Shown: piece by piece, positions 11,269 through 22,703 of the stretch
How positions within the stretch are numbered: position 1 is the stretch's first letter
How the letters are laid out: every line of letters starts with the position of its first letter
Assembly (NCBI GenBank): GCA_016946835.1
Contig: JACVTC010000025.1
Location: forward strand, 124,001-188,000
Source of the DNA: Neocallimastix lanati (nom. inval.)
Taxonomy: Eukaryota > Neocallimastigomycota > Neocallimastigomycetes > Neocallimastigales > Neocallimastigaceae
DNA: 64,000 nucleotides
Reading direction: 5' to 3'
Position numbers and translations under genes: made by a program
Notes under the pieces: model-generated
Told to the model about the DNA's origin: nothing
The model's database searches: none
The model's input: the letters and a program-made list of their open reading frames with translations, nothing else

Positions 11269-12064
11269 TGTCCCAGGACTTGCACATGTTGTGGCGAAGG
11301 TAATCAATCTTTTGATCATTGAATTTTTAAATACGATGCTCTTGCATCTTATAGATTGAATTCTTTAAATTTCATCGACAATCTCTATGCTTTATTCATT
11401 AGGAAGATTAGAGCGTTTAAACCTCTTTCTTCTTATGACTCTATTTCTGATTTTGAAGACTATATCGATCATTATATATGCCTGTTCATTCTTGGTGAAA
11501 CTTTAGCTTTAAATGAGCTTCATTTCGATAGTGGGGAATAGAGACAATTAAATGAATTACTTTTCAAAGGTTCATCTGAATCATCTGTTACAAAAATTGT
11601 GGGCTTGGCGGAATTCTTAACATGGGCAATACCAATCATAAGTAGTTCGATTGAGCTATTATTTGATAGGTTTTCCAAAATACCAAACTTAACCAAGAGC
11701 GTTGACGTCATACCGATAAGTTATAATGATAATACAGGAACATCATCTATTTCCACGAAGTGTGAATCTCGCCCTAGTAGTTCAATAAATGATGAATCCG
11801 GGGAGAATTTAGTGGATACCACACTATCTATTTTAAAGATGTTACTTCTAGGTTTTATTTTTTTTTATTTGTTAGAAAGGGAAAAATCCCACATAGTACA
11901 ACTTTCCGAAATACATAGTATTTATGAGTTTTTTATTTTTTATTTTTTAAATTTTATTTTTAATTTCAAATGTACTTTACACATACATGTATTTTTTTTT
12001 ATAATAAAATTAATAAAGTTATGGAAGTGTATTCTCTTCCCTGTTTAAAAAAAAAAAAAAAAAA
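11269..12064 (+). mobile_element. LINE (non-LTR retrotransposon) C-terminal fragment with 3' UTR and poly(A)
   Basis: One reading frame from 11269 to 12048 is interrupted only by TGA at 11320 and TAG at 11539. It opens with CPRTCTCCGEGNQSFDH, a Cys/His motif like the one after the reverse transcriptase of many LINEs, followed by about 150 residues with ordinary codon use (for example FEDYIDHYICLFILGETLAL). The 3' part (11847-11936) is shared with 2888-2977. The element ends in a 19-A run at 12046-12064, as expected for a LINE tail. The catalytic part is missing, consistent with 5' truncation on insertion. Confidence 0.6.
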
Positions 12065-13140
12065 TATGTTAAAAACAATTGGTATACTGTGAATAACTGT
12101 TAGAAATATAAAGTTTTATTATTATATTAATTTAAGAAGTAATGCTATATATTTAATATATCAACGTAAGATAAGTGACCAATAATAATAATAATAAGCC
12201 ACATATCATTATAAAAACTAAAAATTTTTAATTAATAAAAAAAAAATTTCCATATCATAAATAATTTTATTATTATTAATCTATTAAATAAATATATTCA
12301 AAGATTTTTATTCATAGTTTTTGAAAATTTTTATTATTTATTTTTAAAAATATTTTGATATATTCCTATATAAATATTTTACTATCAATATCAATTTTTA
12401 AAATGAAAAAAAAAAGTTCTGAATTAAATAATAAAAATTTTTCTAATTTTTTATTTTATTTTATTATTTATATTAATTGAAATATAATTATCATTTAATA
12501 TAAATATATAAATGTTATCTCATAAAATAAAAAATTGGAATCAAAAGAAAAAAAAAAAAAAAAAAAATTGGAAAGAAAAATTAAAAAATATAAATAAAAA
12601 ATTGGTGTTAAAAGGTTTATTTTTTAAAATATTTTAAATATAAATATTTTTTTATTAAAATATGAACTTGTAACTTTTACTTAAAGTATAATAAAGTTCA
12701 TAAATAATATTTATTTATTAATTATAAAATGACTATTATTTATCTTATTAGTATTTTTTTTAAACGAGTTAAAGAACAACTATTTTTTTTATGTTGATAT
12801 TATTTTCTTTTATACTTCTATTGTATATTTTTTTAGAAGTAAATTTTTTAACTATTTTTAGCTTTATTACTCTTTTAGCTAATTATTACTTAAATTACAT
12901 TTATTTTTCTTAAAATATATATATTCATATATTATTAATATAATTCTAATTTAATAAATTATAAATATAAATTTTTATGTTTTAAGATATAATATTATAT
13001 GACTTAATATATGATAATTTTAAAATATTAATTTGCATGATTGTCAAAGAAATATTTTAGTTATATATTTAAATTTATATTAATTATCTTTACATATTTA
13101 TTTAATTTTTATATTATTTATAATAATTTCTTTTCAATTT
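12065..13140. other. AT-rich region, no gene seen
   Basis: A/T homopolymer-rich. TGTTAGAAATATAAAG at 12109 looks like an LTR start, but I found no partner. Confidence 0.5.
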
Positions 13141-14770
13141 GAATCAAAAAAAAAAAAAATTAAAATAAAACTTAAAATTAAAAAAAAATAAAAAATTAAA
13201 ATAAAAAAATCGAACTTAAAATAATATAAAAAAAAATAATAAAAATTGGAATTAAAAAAAAAATAAAAATTAAAAAATAAAAAACGGACTTAAAAAAAAT
13301 AAAAAATAAAATAAAAATTTTAATTAAAAAAAAAAATAAAAAATAAAAAATCGATATAAAAAAAAATAAAATAAAATTTAGAATCAAAAAAAAAAAAAAA
13401 ATTAATAATAAAAAATAAGAAAATTAAAAAAATAAAATAAAAAATTAGAATCAAAAAAATAAAAAATTAAAAAAAAGGTCAGTTTAAAAAATAAAAAATT
13501 AAAATAAAAGTTTCAATCATAAGAAAAAAAAATAAAAAATAAAAAATTGGACTTAAAATTAAATAAAAAAAATTAAATAAAATAAAATTTGAAAATAAAA
13601 AAAAAAAAATAAAAAATCGGACTTAAAATTAAATAAAAAAAATAAATAAAATAAAATTTGAAATTAAAAAAAAAATTAAATAAAAAAATCGGACTTAAAA
13701 TAATATCAAAAAAAAAAAAAAAATTAAAATAAAACTTAAAATTAAAAAAAAATAAAAAATTAAAATAAAAAAATCGAACTTAAAATAATATAAAAAAAAT
13801 AATAAAAAATTGGAATTAAAAAAAAAAATAAAAAATTAAAAAATAAAAAATCGATATAAAATAAAAATAAAAAATTATAATTAAAAAAAAAATAAAAAAT
13901 AAAAAATAAAAAATCAGAAAATTAAAAAAATAAATTAAAAAATTAGAATCAAAAAAAAAATAAAAAATTAAAAAAATGGTCAGTATAAAAAAAAATTAAA
14001 ATAAAAGTTTCAATCATAAGAAAAAAAAATAAAAAATCGGACTCAAAATAAAATAAAAAATAAGAAAAAAAAATAAAAAATTGGAATAAAAAAAAAATGA
14101 AAGAAAAAAATTAAAATAGAAAAAAAAATAAAATACTAGTTTTATCAAAAAAAAATAAAAAAATAAAAAATTGGAATAAATAAATTAAAAAATAAAATAA
14201 AAAATTTGAATCAAAAAAAAAAAAAAAAAAAAAAAATAAAAAATAAAAAATAAAAAATCGATATAAAAAAAATAAAATAAAAAATTGGAATCAAAAAAAA
14301 TAAAATAAAAATAAAAATTAAAAAATAAATAATAATAATAAATAAGGAATAATAAAAATAAAAAAATTAAAAAAAAAAAAAAAAATAAAATAAAAATTAA
14401 AAAATATAAATAGGAATAAATAAATTAAAAAATAAAATAAAAAATTTGATTCAAAACAAAAATAAAATAAAATAAAATAAAAATTAAAAAATATTAAAAA
14501 GTAAAGAAATGGAATAAATTAAAAAATAAAAAATTGGAACCAAAGAAAATAAAAAATCAAACTAATAATAAAATAAAAAAATAAGAAATTTGAATAAAAA
14601 AAATAAAAATCTTAAAAAAAAAAAATTAAAATCAAGAAAAAAAAATATAATATAAATTAAATACTTGAAATATAAATATAAAGTACAGATTGAATAAAAT
14701 AAGATAAAATAAAAAAATCAAAAATAAAATAAAATAAAAATAATTTGAAATATATAAATAAAATACTTTT
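13141..14770. repeat. A-rich minisatellite-like tract of 1.6 kb
   Basis: The plus strand is almost entirely A with scattered T and short inserts such as ATCGGACTTAAAAT or TTGGAATTAAAA. A segment starting at 13145 recurs at about 13711, a displacement of about 566 bp, and smaller units of roughly 65-70 bp recur near 13540-13690. Minus-strand frames of Phe/Leu/Ile are artefacts of this composition. Confidence 0.75.
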
Positions 14771-15059
14771 AACAAGAAGATAAAGAATAATTTATTTATG
14801 TTATTTTTTATTTAATAATTTTATTATTTCATTTTTTTTTATTTAGTAAAATTTATATTCTTTTATTCTTTTCATTCAACAATATAATATTATTAGTATA
14901 TTCATTCTAACTATTTTTTAAATTTATAATTTAATATAAATAATAATATATATTTAAAATTAATATTTTTAATTTTAACATTCTTCTTCAAATGTAACTT
15001 TATTCGAAGTTATATTCGTAAATTTAATTTCATTATATTATTATATCTACTTGTTTAGT
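14771..15059. other. AT-rich spacer, no gene seen
   Basis: No supportable feature between the A-rich tract and the copia relic. Confidence 0.5.
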
Positions 15060-15565
15060 TAATAAGGAGTTTCTGAATTTATCCATTTAAGTGTAATATA
15101 TATATTTCATGTGTCCATCAAACAGATTATGTTCAGATTTTACATATTTTAATTTAATTTTATTATCATTAATTAGTTCTCTTATGTAATGATATCTTAT
15201 ATCAATGTATTTCGTTTTGGGATTAATTGATTGAGTTTTTACTATTGTAAATTGTTACTTTATTATCTATTTTATTTCAATGTTTTCAATATTATATTAA
15301 TTTTTATTTAACAAATTTAAGAACCATACGCAATGTTTGCTGTATTCGCTTAAACTATAATATTCCCATTCCTCCATAGAAGTAGAAACATATCGTTGAA
15401 ATTTCAAGCAATAACTTGTAGGTGTATTTCCTACATTTAATATATATCCAATTGTTGACCTTCTTGTTTCTTCGTCACCCCCAAAATCTGAATCTACATA
15501 TGCTTCAATATTTTCCCTTTTCTTGTGTATTTTAATCCATAACTAAAGGTTTCTTTTTAGATATC
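15060..15565 (-). pseudogene. Ty1/copia RNase H relic (C1)
   Basis: Read on the minus strand with frame changes: AYVDSDFGGDEETRRSTIGY, then STSMEEWEYYSLSEYSKHC, IDNK, YIDIRYHYIRELI and KLKYVKSEHN. These are the ordered motifs of copia RNase H (D.DFAGD, STAEAEY, KHIDI.YHY.RE). The usual ADxLTK is changed to a decayed FDGHMKY. The N-terminal edge abuts the gypsy integrase fragment at 15605 in the same orientation, so two elements are joined here. Confidence 0.75.
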
Positions 15566-15604
15566 TTATTATTCTAAAAATATTTTCCCAGTTGGAATAT
15601 TTTC

Positions 15605-16875
15605 AATATAAGCATTTTGTGGTTGTGGCTTGATTTTTTGACATCTATCACCCGTATTGACAATATATTTAAAGTCTAAGATCATGTTTATCCAAAAATA
15701 ATCTCTTTTTATGCGATTGTAAGTGTTAAACATACCTTCATGACCAACTCTGTGTGCATCAGGTATTAGTTGTAGCTTTGATTATCATTATTAATTACCT
15801 TCCTATAAGTACCATTGTCTATGTAATATTCTTCATTACTTATTGTAATAAATTTACTCTTGATAGAGTTCAGTAAGTTTCCTTCATCAATAGAATTGAT
15901 CTCCGACAAGACAGTTGAAACTATTGGACTGGAAGATTTTAACCTCGAAAGCGCATCTGCAAGAACATTCTTGCCGGGTTCGTAGATTACTTCAATTTTA
16001 AGCATTGAGAGTAGCAATATCCATCTGGTCTGCCTAGAGTTATTAGTTTCCTTGTTCTTAAATAAGCTTACTAGCAGTTTATGGTCTGTGAACAACAAAG
16101 TAGTATGTGGGTTTCCTCCAATATAGGATTTGAATTTCTTTACGCAGTACGCTGCTGCGGTTCCCTCAAGATCTGTGATTCCATAATTTTGTTCTGGTGG
16201 TTTCAGAGATCTACTAATATAATGGATGGGTCGTTCCTTGCAAAATTCATCTTTTTGCAGTAAATCTCCAGTAATTCCATCGAAAGATGCATCCGTACGG
16301 ATTATAAATTGGTTCTTGAAGTCAGTCATCATTAATATGGGAGCCGTAATCATCCTGTACTTCAACTCTTCGAAACTATCATTTTCAGCTTTTCCCCACT
16401 TGAATTCAACGTTCTTTAACAACTTAAATAAGGGTTTCGCAATTGTAGCAAAGTTAAGAATAAATTTTCAATAATAGCCAATAGCACCGAGAAAAGATTG
16501 AAGTTGTGATGTGGTAGCTGGGGCAACCATTGGGCTATAACCTTTACTTTATCTGATAATAGTGAAATGCCATCAGTTGAAACAGTGTGATTCAACAGTT
16601 CAACTTTATCTTTGAAAAAATGGCATTTCTCTAAATTCAACTTGATAGCGTTTTCCTTTGAGATGGTAAACACTTTCTCTAAATCTCTTAAGTGGTCTTC
16701 AATAGTTTCAGAAAATATAATTAAGTCATCCATATATACGAAAAGACATTGCCCGATTAAAGGGTAGAAGATTCGGTTCATTTCTCGTTGGAATGTTCCT
16801 GGGGCATTACATAACCCGAATGGCATTATAAGAAATTGGTAGTTCCCAAAAGCCGTGGTAAAGCTAGTTTTTGGA
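15605..16875 (-). pseudogene. Ty3/gypsy pol relic G3 (RT, RNase H, start of integrase)
   Basis: On the minus strand: SFTTAFGNYQFL, PFGLCNAPGTFQREMN and the catalytic VYMDDLIIFS (reverse transcriptase, about 16870-16690), then a frameshift near 16430, then RNase H with TDASFDGITGDLLQ, HYISRSL and DALSRL (16350-15950). The last part reads HRVGHEGMFNTYNRI with a following C..C, the zinc-binding start of integrase (15765-15610), beyond which it is cut by the copia relic. RT motifs upstream of SFTTAF are missing. The sequence differs clearly from the G1 and G2 families in this window. Confidence 0.85.
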
Positions 16876-17229
16876 ATTCATATTTGTTAAATTTATAAAA
16901 TAAAATATTCATTTACTTTCTTTTAAAGATGATAAAGGTATATATAATATTTTTCCTTCATAAAGTCAAATCAAAAAAATTGTACTCCATAAATACAAGT
17001 ATCCCAAAGAATTCGAAAATCAGTCAAAGAACGTTTAATTATCATAAAGGTTATTACTCAACAGAATTGCAACACTTATATGAGTAATTTATTTTTTAAA
17101 AAATTGTTTTATTAAATATATAAAATTTTATTTATTATTAATTAATAGTTATAATATTTAAAATTTCTAATTAAAAGAGTATAAAATATTGTAAAAATTA
17201 ATTACTTATTAAATGTTCAAGAAATCGAT
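16876..17229. other. Undetermined AT-rich sequence, probably outer part of a copia LTR
   Basis: Lies between the G3 gypsy fragment and the recognisable part of the C2 3' LTR. A less AT-rich patch at 16970-17075 was not identified. Confidence 0.35.
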
Positions 17230-17466
17230 ATTTTTTTCAAAAAAATAAATCTTATAAAAAAATGATAAAGATAATTATTAAAATAAAACTTTCATTTTGT
17301 TATTGTTAAAATACTAGTTATTTATTAAAGATAATTTTTATAAAATATTTTATAGGTAATATTATTATTATAATGCATGATTAATACTTAATATTTGTAA
17401 TAAATAAAACTTTATTTATTGAAAAATGCAATTAAATTTAATTTTATACTTTGACACTCCCTCTTA
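17230..17466 (-). mobile_element. Copia C2 3' LTR (part) and polypurine tract
   Basis: On the minus strand AAGAGGGAG (17465-17457) is followed at once by TGTCAAAGTATAAAATT (from 17456 downward), a polypurine tract plus LTR start. The LTR sequence is a diverged match to the minus-strand sequence starting at 22703, which has no purine tract beside it and so behaves as the 5' LTR. Confidence 0.6.
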
Positions 17467-17479
17467 AATCTGACTTTGA

Positions 17480-19420
17480 AGGTAGATTTGTACAATTAAA
17501 ATATTTTAAGCTATTAATTAAATTTAAATTATATTTGAAGCCTAAAATTTATAATTAATGAATTATTTAAGTATTTAGTAAGGCCGTCGGCAATATTCAG
17601 CTTTGAATTAATATACCTCAATTCGATTTTATTTTCTTTAATTAATTCCCTTACATAGTGATAGCAAATATTAATGCATTTGGTTTTCTGATTTGTTAAT
17701 TTACTTGTTGTAATGAATATTGCAGCTTTATTGTCTACATTAATTTCAATAGTTTTAGTATTGATATTCAGTTCCCTTAAAAAATTTAAATTGCATATAT
17801 ATTGTTTTAAGCATTCTCTTAAACTGTAATATTCTGTTTCTGCTATAGACGTTGAAACACAGTGTTGTATCTTTGAGCAATAACTGATAAGAGCATCATC
17901 AATGGTAATGTTATATCTAGTTATAGATTTTTTAGAGTCTCTATCCCCTGCAGAGTCCGAATCTGAATATGCTTTAATTTTTGAATTTGAATTAAATTTT
18001 TATCCAAAATTTATTGTGAACTTTAAATAACTTATAATTTTTAAAATATTTTTCCAACCTCCTTAATTGGAATCTTTGGTTTTTCTTGCTACTTTTCTTA
18101 TGGCATAAATGATATCCGATCTTGTACTTATACTTAAGTACAGTATTTTGCCCATTGCACTTCTATATTTAGTTTTGTCTATATATATAATTCTTAGTTT
18201 TTCATTATTAATGCGTTTAATATTATTCGTGGAATATATATTTTCATCCTTGAATTTTATTAGACGATCATTTATATATTTCTTTTGGTGAAGGATATAT
18301 CTGTTATTTTATATTTCAAATTTAATACCTATGATGAATTTTGCATCTCCTAATTCCTTGATTTAGAAATATTTTTAATTAGAGATGTTGTTTGATTAAT
18401 TTCTTGTTCATTTTCGGTAAGAAATATATCATCGAAATATACTGCAAGAATGCATGTTATGTTTCCACATTTATTTTCCTTTTGTATAGACATGGGTCAA
18501 ATTTCATTCTTTTAAAATTAATCTTCAGTAGTATATTGTTATGTTGGTCATTCCACGTCTTCCCAGACTGTTTTAATGCTTTGCCTAGAATACTTTGTTG
18601 AGTTTCCAAAAAGTGCGTTTATTAAATTCATAACTTTTGGAAGATTTCATATATATCCTCCGTTAAGTTGGCATTTTGTTACGCCGAATTAACATCAATT
18701 TTATTGATTTTAAAATTCTTTTGTGTTGCTATAGCCGTAATAATACATAAGGAATCTTGCTTAAGGGTGGTGAAAATATTTCAAAATAATTAATACCTTC
18801 TTGTTGAGTAAATCCTCTAGTGACGAGTCTTGCCTTTCTTTTGGTTATGTTTCCATCAGCGTTTCTTTTAAGTTTGAAGACCCACCCGGATGAAATAATG
18901 TTGGTATCTTTAGGAAAATATTTAATTAGTGTAAAACTTTTAGTTTGATCATATTTTGAAGTTTTTCATTGACTGCTTTGAACCATTCTTCATTGTCCTT
19001 TAAATTGAAAATATATTGATAATTGATTGGTTCTCATATTAAAGGATATTGTTGATTATTTTTTGATATTTTCATTTTCTTCATTTGTGTATCACTAAGA
19101 TTTTCATATATGTAAATTGAAGAATCCTTATAAATTCTTTTTGTTGAACTATGATTTATTGATTGTTCTTCATTGTTATTTGAGATATTCATTTTATCTG
19201 TTGTTGGATTAAAATTATTAAATGTCAGGAGTATAGGATACTTTGTATGTTGACTATTATAGGAATTTGATATTTTAGATTTATACTCATTAGTAAAAGT
19301 TTTTTTAATTAGCTAATTTTGGTAGTTTTTATTATTATCTGATATTTCTGTAAAGCATTGTTAAAATAAAAATTGGCTGGACTATTTTTAAAAAAAATTC
19401 CATTGTTCTACTATTAATTA
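17480..19420 (-). pseudogene. Ty1/copia pol relic C2 (RT and RNase H)
   Basis: Minus-strand order: a linker (19420-19040), reverse transcriptase with WFKAVNEKLQNMIK, GGSSNLKETLMET and YLNGGYI (19010-18620), MGKILYLSISTRSDIIYAI with KVARKTK (18180-18080), RNase H SDSDSAGDRDSKKSITRY, STSIAETEYYSLRECLKQ, NKAAIF, CINICYHYVRELI and ADGLTKYL (17970-17540). It contains many stops and shifts, including within RT. It is preceded on the minus strand by a fragment of gypsy G1 inserted at 19424-21584 on the opposite strand. Confidence 0.85.
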
Positions 19421-19423
19421 CCT

Positions 19424-20412
19424 TGTTGTTCAAGCAGAGAGATGATCCGCAACTGCAAAGATTGATGGACAAGTTGTTGAAAAAATTCAAAAGCTAGCGA
19501 ACCAGAAGAGGTAAAAGCTGCCATGCTCAAACTTAGGCATGAATAGGGTAAAGCTTACGAATATCTCTCAGAGTTCAACCTGTTAAGAGGAATACTTCAA
19601 CTGTCAGATGAAACTAAGATACTACTACTAGTACAAGTAAGGCCTTCGATTCAGGAAGCCTTTTATGACCTAGCTGCCTAAAAACAAACCTTAGAAGATT
19701 ATATTATATGTCTAAGAATTTGAGATACATTCTCCGTGGATTACAAAGACGATTACTTAGAAAAATATGAGTATAATCGCGAACGGAAGATAGCCATCAT
19801 AGATGTGCTAGGAATGATAAACTCGCGAAGACCGTCCAAAGATATAGAAGATAAGAGAAAGAGGAACAGCGACAATCCCTGAGGCGATAAAGGAGATTTC
19901 AATAGAAGAGATTCAACTAAACAAAATAATTATTATAAAAATAAAAGAGATAATAACAACCACAACGGTAGTAAAGATGACGGTACGAGACAAAGCGAAA
20001 GACAAAACTACTATAAGGACTTCTATACAAGCAGCAACAATCCAACCCTTAAGAGAGTACTACTGATGCTAAATGGGTCTGAGTACAAAGAATTTGTTCC
20101 TGAGGCCAAAATAAGCAATTTTCGTACCCAAGAGGAGCTCAAAAATTTAAATGTGCTGTACAATACTGGATTACAGATCAACATGATTCACCCGCAGTTA
20201 GCTAAGGAAATGGGATTCAAGATAGAAAACCGTCCTTTAACGCTTATTACTTCCGCTGGTAAAGAGCTGATACCGCAAGGATCGGAAGAGTTCCGGATAA
20301 AAGTCAAGCTGGTCGAAGAGAGTACTATTAAAGTCAAATGATATGACTTTAACACTAAATATTGGCTAGACGAGGCTATGTCAAGAACAATTATATTAGG
20401 TTCAAGATTCAT
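19424..20412 (+). pseudogene. Gypsy G1 copy b: gag C-terminus and protease
   Basis: Matches the minus-strand G1 copy at 56150-55200. Gag segments include MLKLRHE, GKAYEYLSEFNLL, ILQLSDETK, SKDIEDKRKRNSDN and a Lys/Asn/Asp-rich tail. Protease follows as NVLYNTGLQINMIHPQ, where the catalytic Asp of the D-T-G motif is Asn, then LAKEMGFKIENRPL, ELIPQGSEEF and RTIILGSRF. Several stops (for example TAG at 19542) and one frameshift near 19640 are present. The match starts abruptly at 19424 and breaks at 20412. Confidence 0.85.
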
Positions 20413-21130
20413 TGTTAAAATCTTTAATAATTAATTATTACATAATTAATTAATATAATAAGATTACATAAATTTATGATTTACGTATATGAAAATTAAT
20501 AATAAATTTATGTAAACTTTTCATAAAGGAAAATTTATTATTTAAATAATTTTGGATAATAAACTTAATTTAAATAATTTATTTAAGTTAGTTGATTTAG
20601 TTTAGTTTATTTAAAATAGTTAATCTATTTAACTTAGTTAATTTAATTTAGTTAGTTTACAATACTTTAAAATTAATTTCGGAATAGTTTATAAAAATAG
20701 TTTTGAATTGTAAATATATAAACATTAGTATTAATTAAATTTATATAATAAATAGATAATAAATGAGCTCTTATTGAATTTGATTATTATTAGAAATAAA
20801 TTGAAAGTTTATTTTATTGTATAGTTTTAGTTAGTTTTTATTTAATAAAATTACTGAAAATTACTTTGTTTATAAATATATAGTAAAATATATAAATTAG
20901 ATAGAAATAGTATATTATAATATAATCATAAAAATTATAAATACTGGTAAATTTCTATAATTAAATCGATGTATTAATTAATGACTATCAAATAGTTAAT
21001 AATAATAAGAGATTTATTTATAAAATTAATAAAAGATTATTTATTAAAAAGAGAATTTTTTATTACATGTATTAAACTGTTTTGTGTATTTTGTTATTTG
21101 TAATCTGTTTTTTCTAAACTCTTTACAACA
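20413..21130. mobile_element. LTR-like AT-rich insert within G1 copy b
   Basis: 718 bp of non-coding AT sequence beginning TGTTAAAATC and ending TTTACAACA interrupts G1 coding sequence. Compared with the copy at 55.2 kb, about 57 bp of protease-region coding sequence is missing at the site. TG...CA ends suggest a solo LTR, and the first bases resemble the L3 LTR start TGTAAAAATC. No matching target duplication is seen. Confidence 0.45.
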
Positions 21131-21584
21131 AGATTGATGATGAAAGGCCAGAGTAACCAGATGTAGATTCACTAGGAGAGTGTGAAGGTGATAATATCTA
21201 CATTGTACAAGTACAAGAAGATGAAAATACAGCTGTGAAAAAGGAGATTCAACTTACAGCTAAAATTACTAAGATTATTAATCTGGTGATAGATAACCAG
21301 AAATTAAAAGACACGGTATATTATTTAACTAGGCAATTCTACCATAAAAGAAGAATAGAATATACGTTAGGTTACTACATTATTTAGTAGATTACGATAG
21401 ATGGGCAGATTGGTTCAAAGCACAAAAAGATAAAATCTAAAATAGATTAAAGTTAACAAAAACCCTACAGAAAAAGTTAAACCAAAAGATAGCCAGAAAA
21501 AAGATCACTTAGTTATGATAACCCAAGTGGATTCTGTACCAGAGACAATCAAGAAAGTGAGGCTAGAAAAACTGTTGTCAATAG
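21131..21584 (+). pseudogene. Gypsy G1 copy b: protease-RT linker
   Basis: Resumes G1 coding after the insert: SLGECEGDNIYIVQV, IQLTAKITKIINLVIDNQK and LKDTVYYLTRQFYHKRRIEY match the minus-strand copy at 55130-54930. It ends at EKLLSIG near 21580, after which sequence is unrelated to G1. The copy has no LTR of its own. Confidence 0.8.
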
Positions 21585-21599
21585 GGATATACAACTAAT

Positions 21600-21960
21600 T
21601 TGTCGAATTTTTCTGTTATATAATTTTGGGTTATATTTAATTTTATTATTCTTATATTTTTGAATCTTTTTTGATGAAACGTAATTCACTAAGTTGTTAA
21701 TGTCAAGAAGACACAGCATATTAATTCTTCATCTCAAGTAGTTTGACGTATTTAAGGATACAGTGTGATTAAACATTCCAAGTAGTTAAATACTATTCCA
21801 TTGATTCTTGGATGTAAATTAATTGATTGGTTGCTCGTATGGTTTTGACTAAGATTTGATGACTGTGGAAAGATAGAAGTACTTTAATATTCTTTCATAA
21901 ATATTATTTTTCTTTGTTCTTTAAATGATATATTATGAATTTCTTCATTTATAAACACAG
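21600..21960 (-). pseudogene. Possible copia C2 integrase C-terminal region
   Basis: On the minus strand a less AT-rich stretch can be read as FINEEIHNISFKEQRK, similar to the post-integrase part of copia polyproteins where R/D-V-F-F-N-E is common. Position and strand fit copia C2, with G1 copy b inserted between this and the RT. Weak evidence. Confidence 0.35.
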
Positions 21961-21987
21961 GTTTATTCATTTTTTATATGTATCATA

Positions 21988-22075
21988 TATCTAGTTTTAG
22001 CTTTATATATAGCTGACATTAGAATTTTATAATTTCAACTTTATTTTAAGCTGATGTCTATATTTATATTTTTAG
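21988..22075. repeat. Two AGCT-palindrome units
   Basis: TTTTAGCTTTATATATAGCTGACATT and a second, more worn unit TTTTAAGCTGATGTC resemble the tandem units at 42590-42800. Each unit can pair AGCT...AGCT into a short hairpin. Confidence 0.45.
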
Positions 22076-22439
22076 TATTTATTAATTATATGTTTTTATT
22101 TTATTCATTTTTCGATTTTAATATCTTATTATTTAATTACAATAAATATGGGGAAAATTTATTTTTATAGTTAACACTACTTTATAAAAAATGGTGTGTA
22201 TGTGTAAAAGTGGTAATAATATATATGCAAATAGTTTAATATTTATCTCAAATAGAAAATATATATATTATATAATATTAGTTAAATAAATTAATAATTT
22301 AGTATAATGAACCATTATTTTATTTAATAAATTTAGAAGCTATTAAATGATAAATAAATTACTTAACTTTATATCATTAGTATAGGTACTTATATATTTA
22401 TTAAATATGTAATAGATATTTTACTTGTTATTGAGTATA

Positions 22440-22703
22440 ATTAGTATAAATATGTTAAATATTTTGTTTATTTAGAATAATATTACATTATTAAGTAATT
22501 AATATTTATAAAGAAATACTTAACTTTTGAGTCAATGAAATTCTTAATCTATTGAAATACTATTTTTTTTAATAAAGATATTTTTTATAAAATTTTTTAT
22601 ATGCAATATTATTATAATTATAATGTATTGTAGTACATAATATTTATAATACATAAAAACATTATTGTACAATATAATTTAAATCTAATCTTATATTTTG
22701 ACA
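22440..22703 (-). mobile_element. Copia C2 5' LTR (part)
   Basis: Read from 22703 downward: TGTCAAAATATAAGATTAG, then AAATTATATTG and later TTTTATAAAAAATATCTTTA, a diverged match to the LTR starting at 17456. Orientation places the copia interior to its left. The other LTR edge could not be fixed; it may reach 22180. Confidence 0.5.

Noticed and set aside
13196-13387. 63-residue Phe/Ile/Leu membrane protein on the minus strand
   Set aside because: It is the complement of an A-rich repeat; composition alone gives this frame.
20403-21135. CAAGATT direct repeat as a 7-bp target duplication of the 718-bp insert
   Set aside because: The right-hand copy is ordinary gypsy coding sequence (Lys-Ile-Asp) seen in another form at 55.1 kb, and 57 bp are missing at the site, so it is not a simple duplication.
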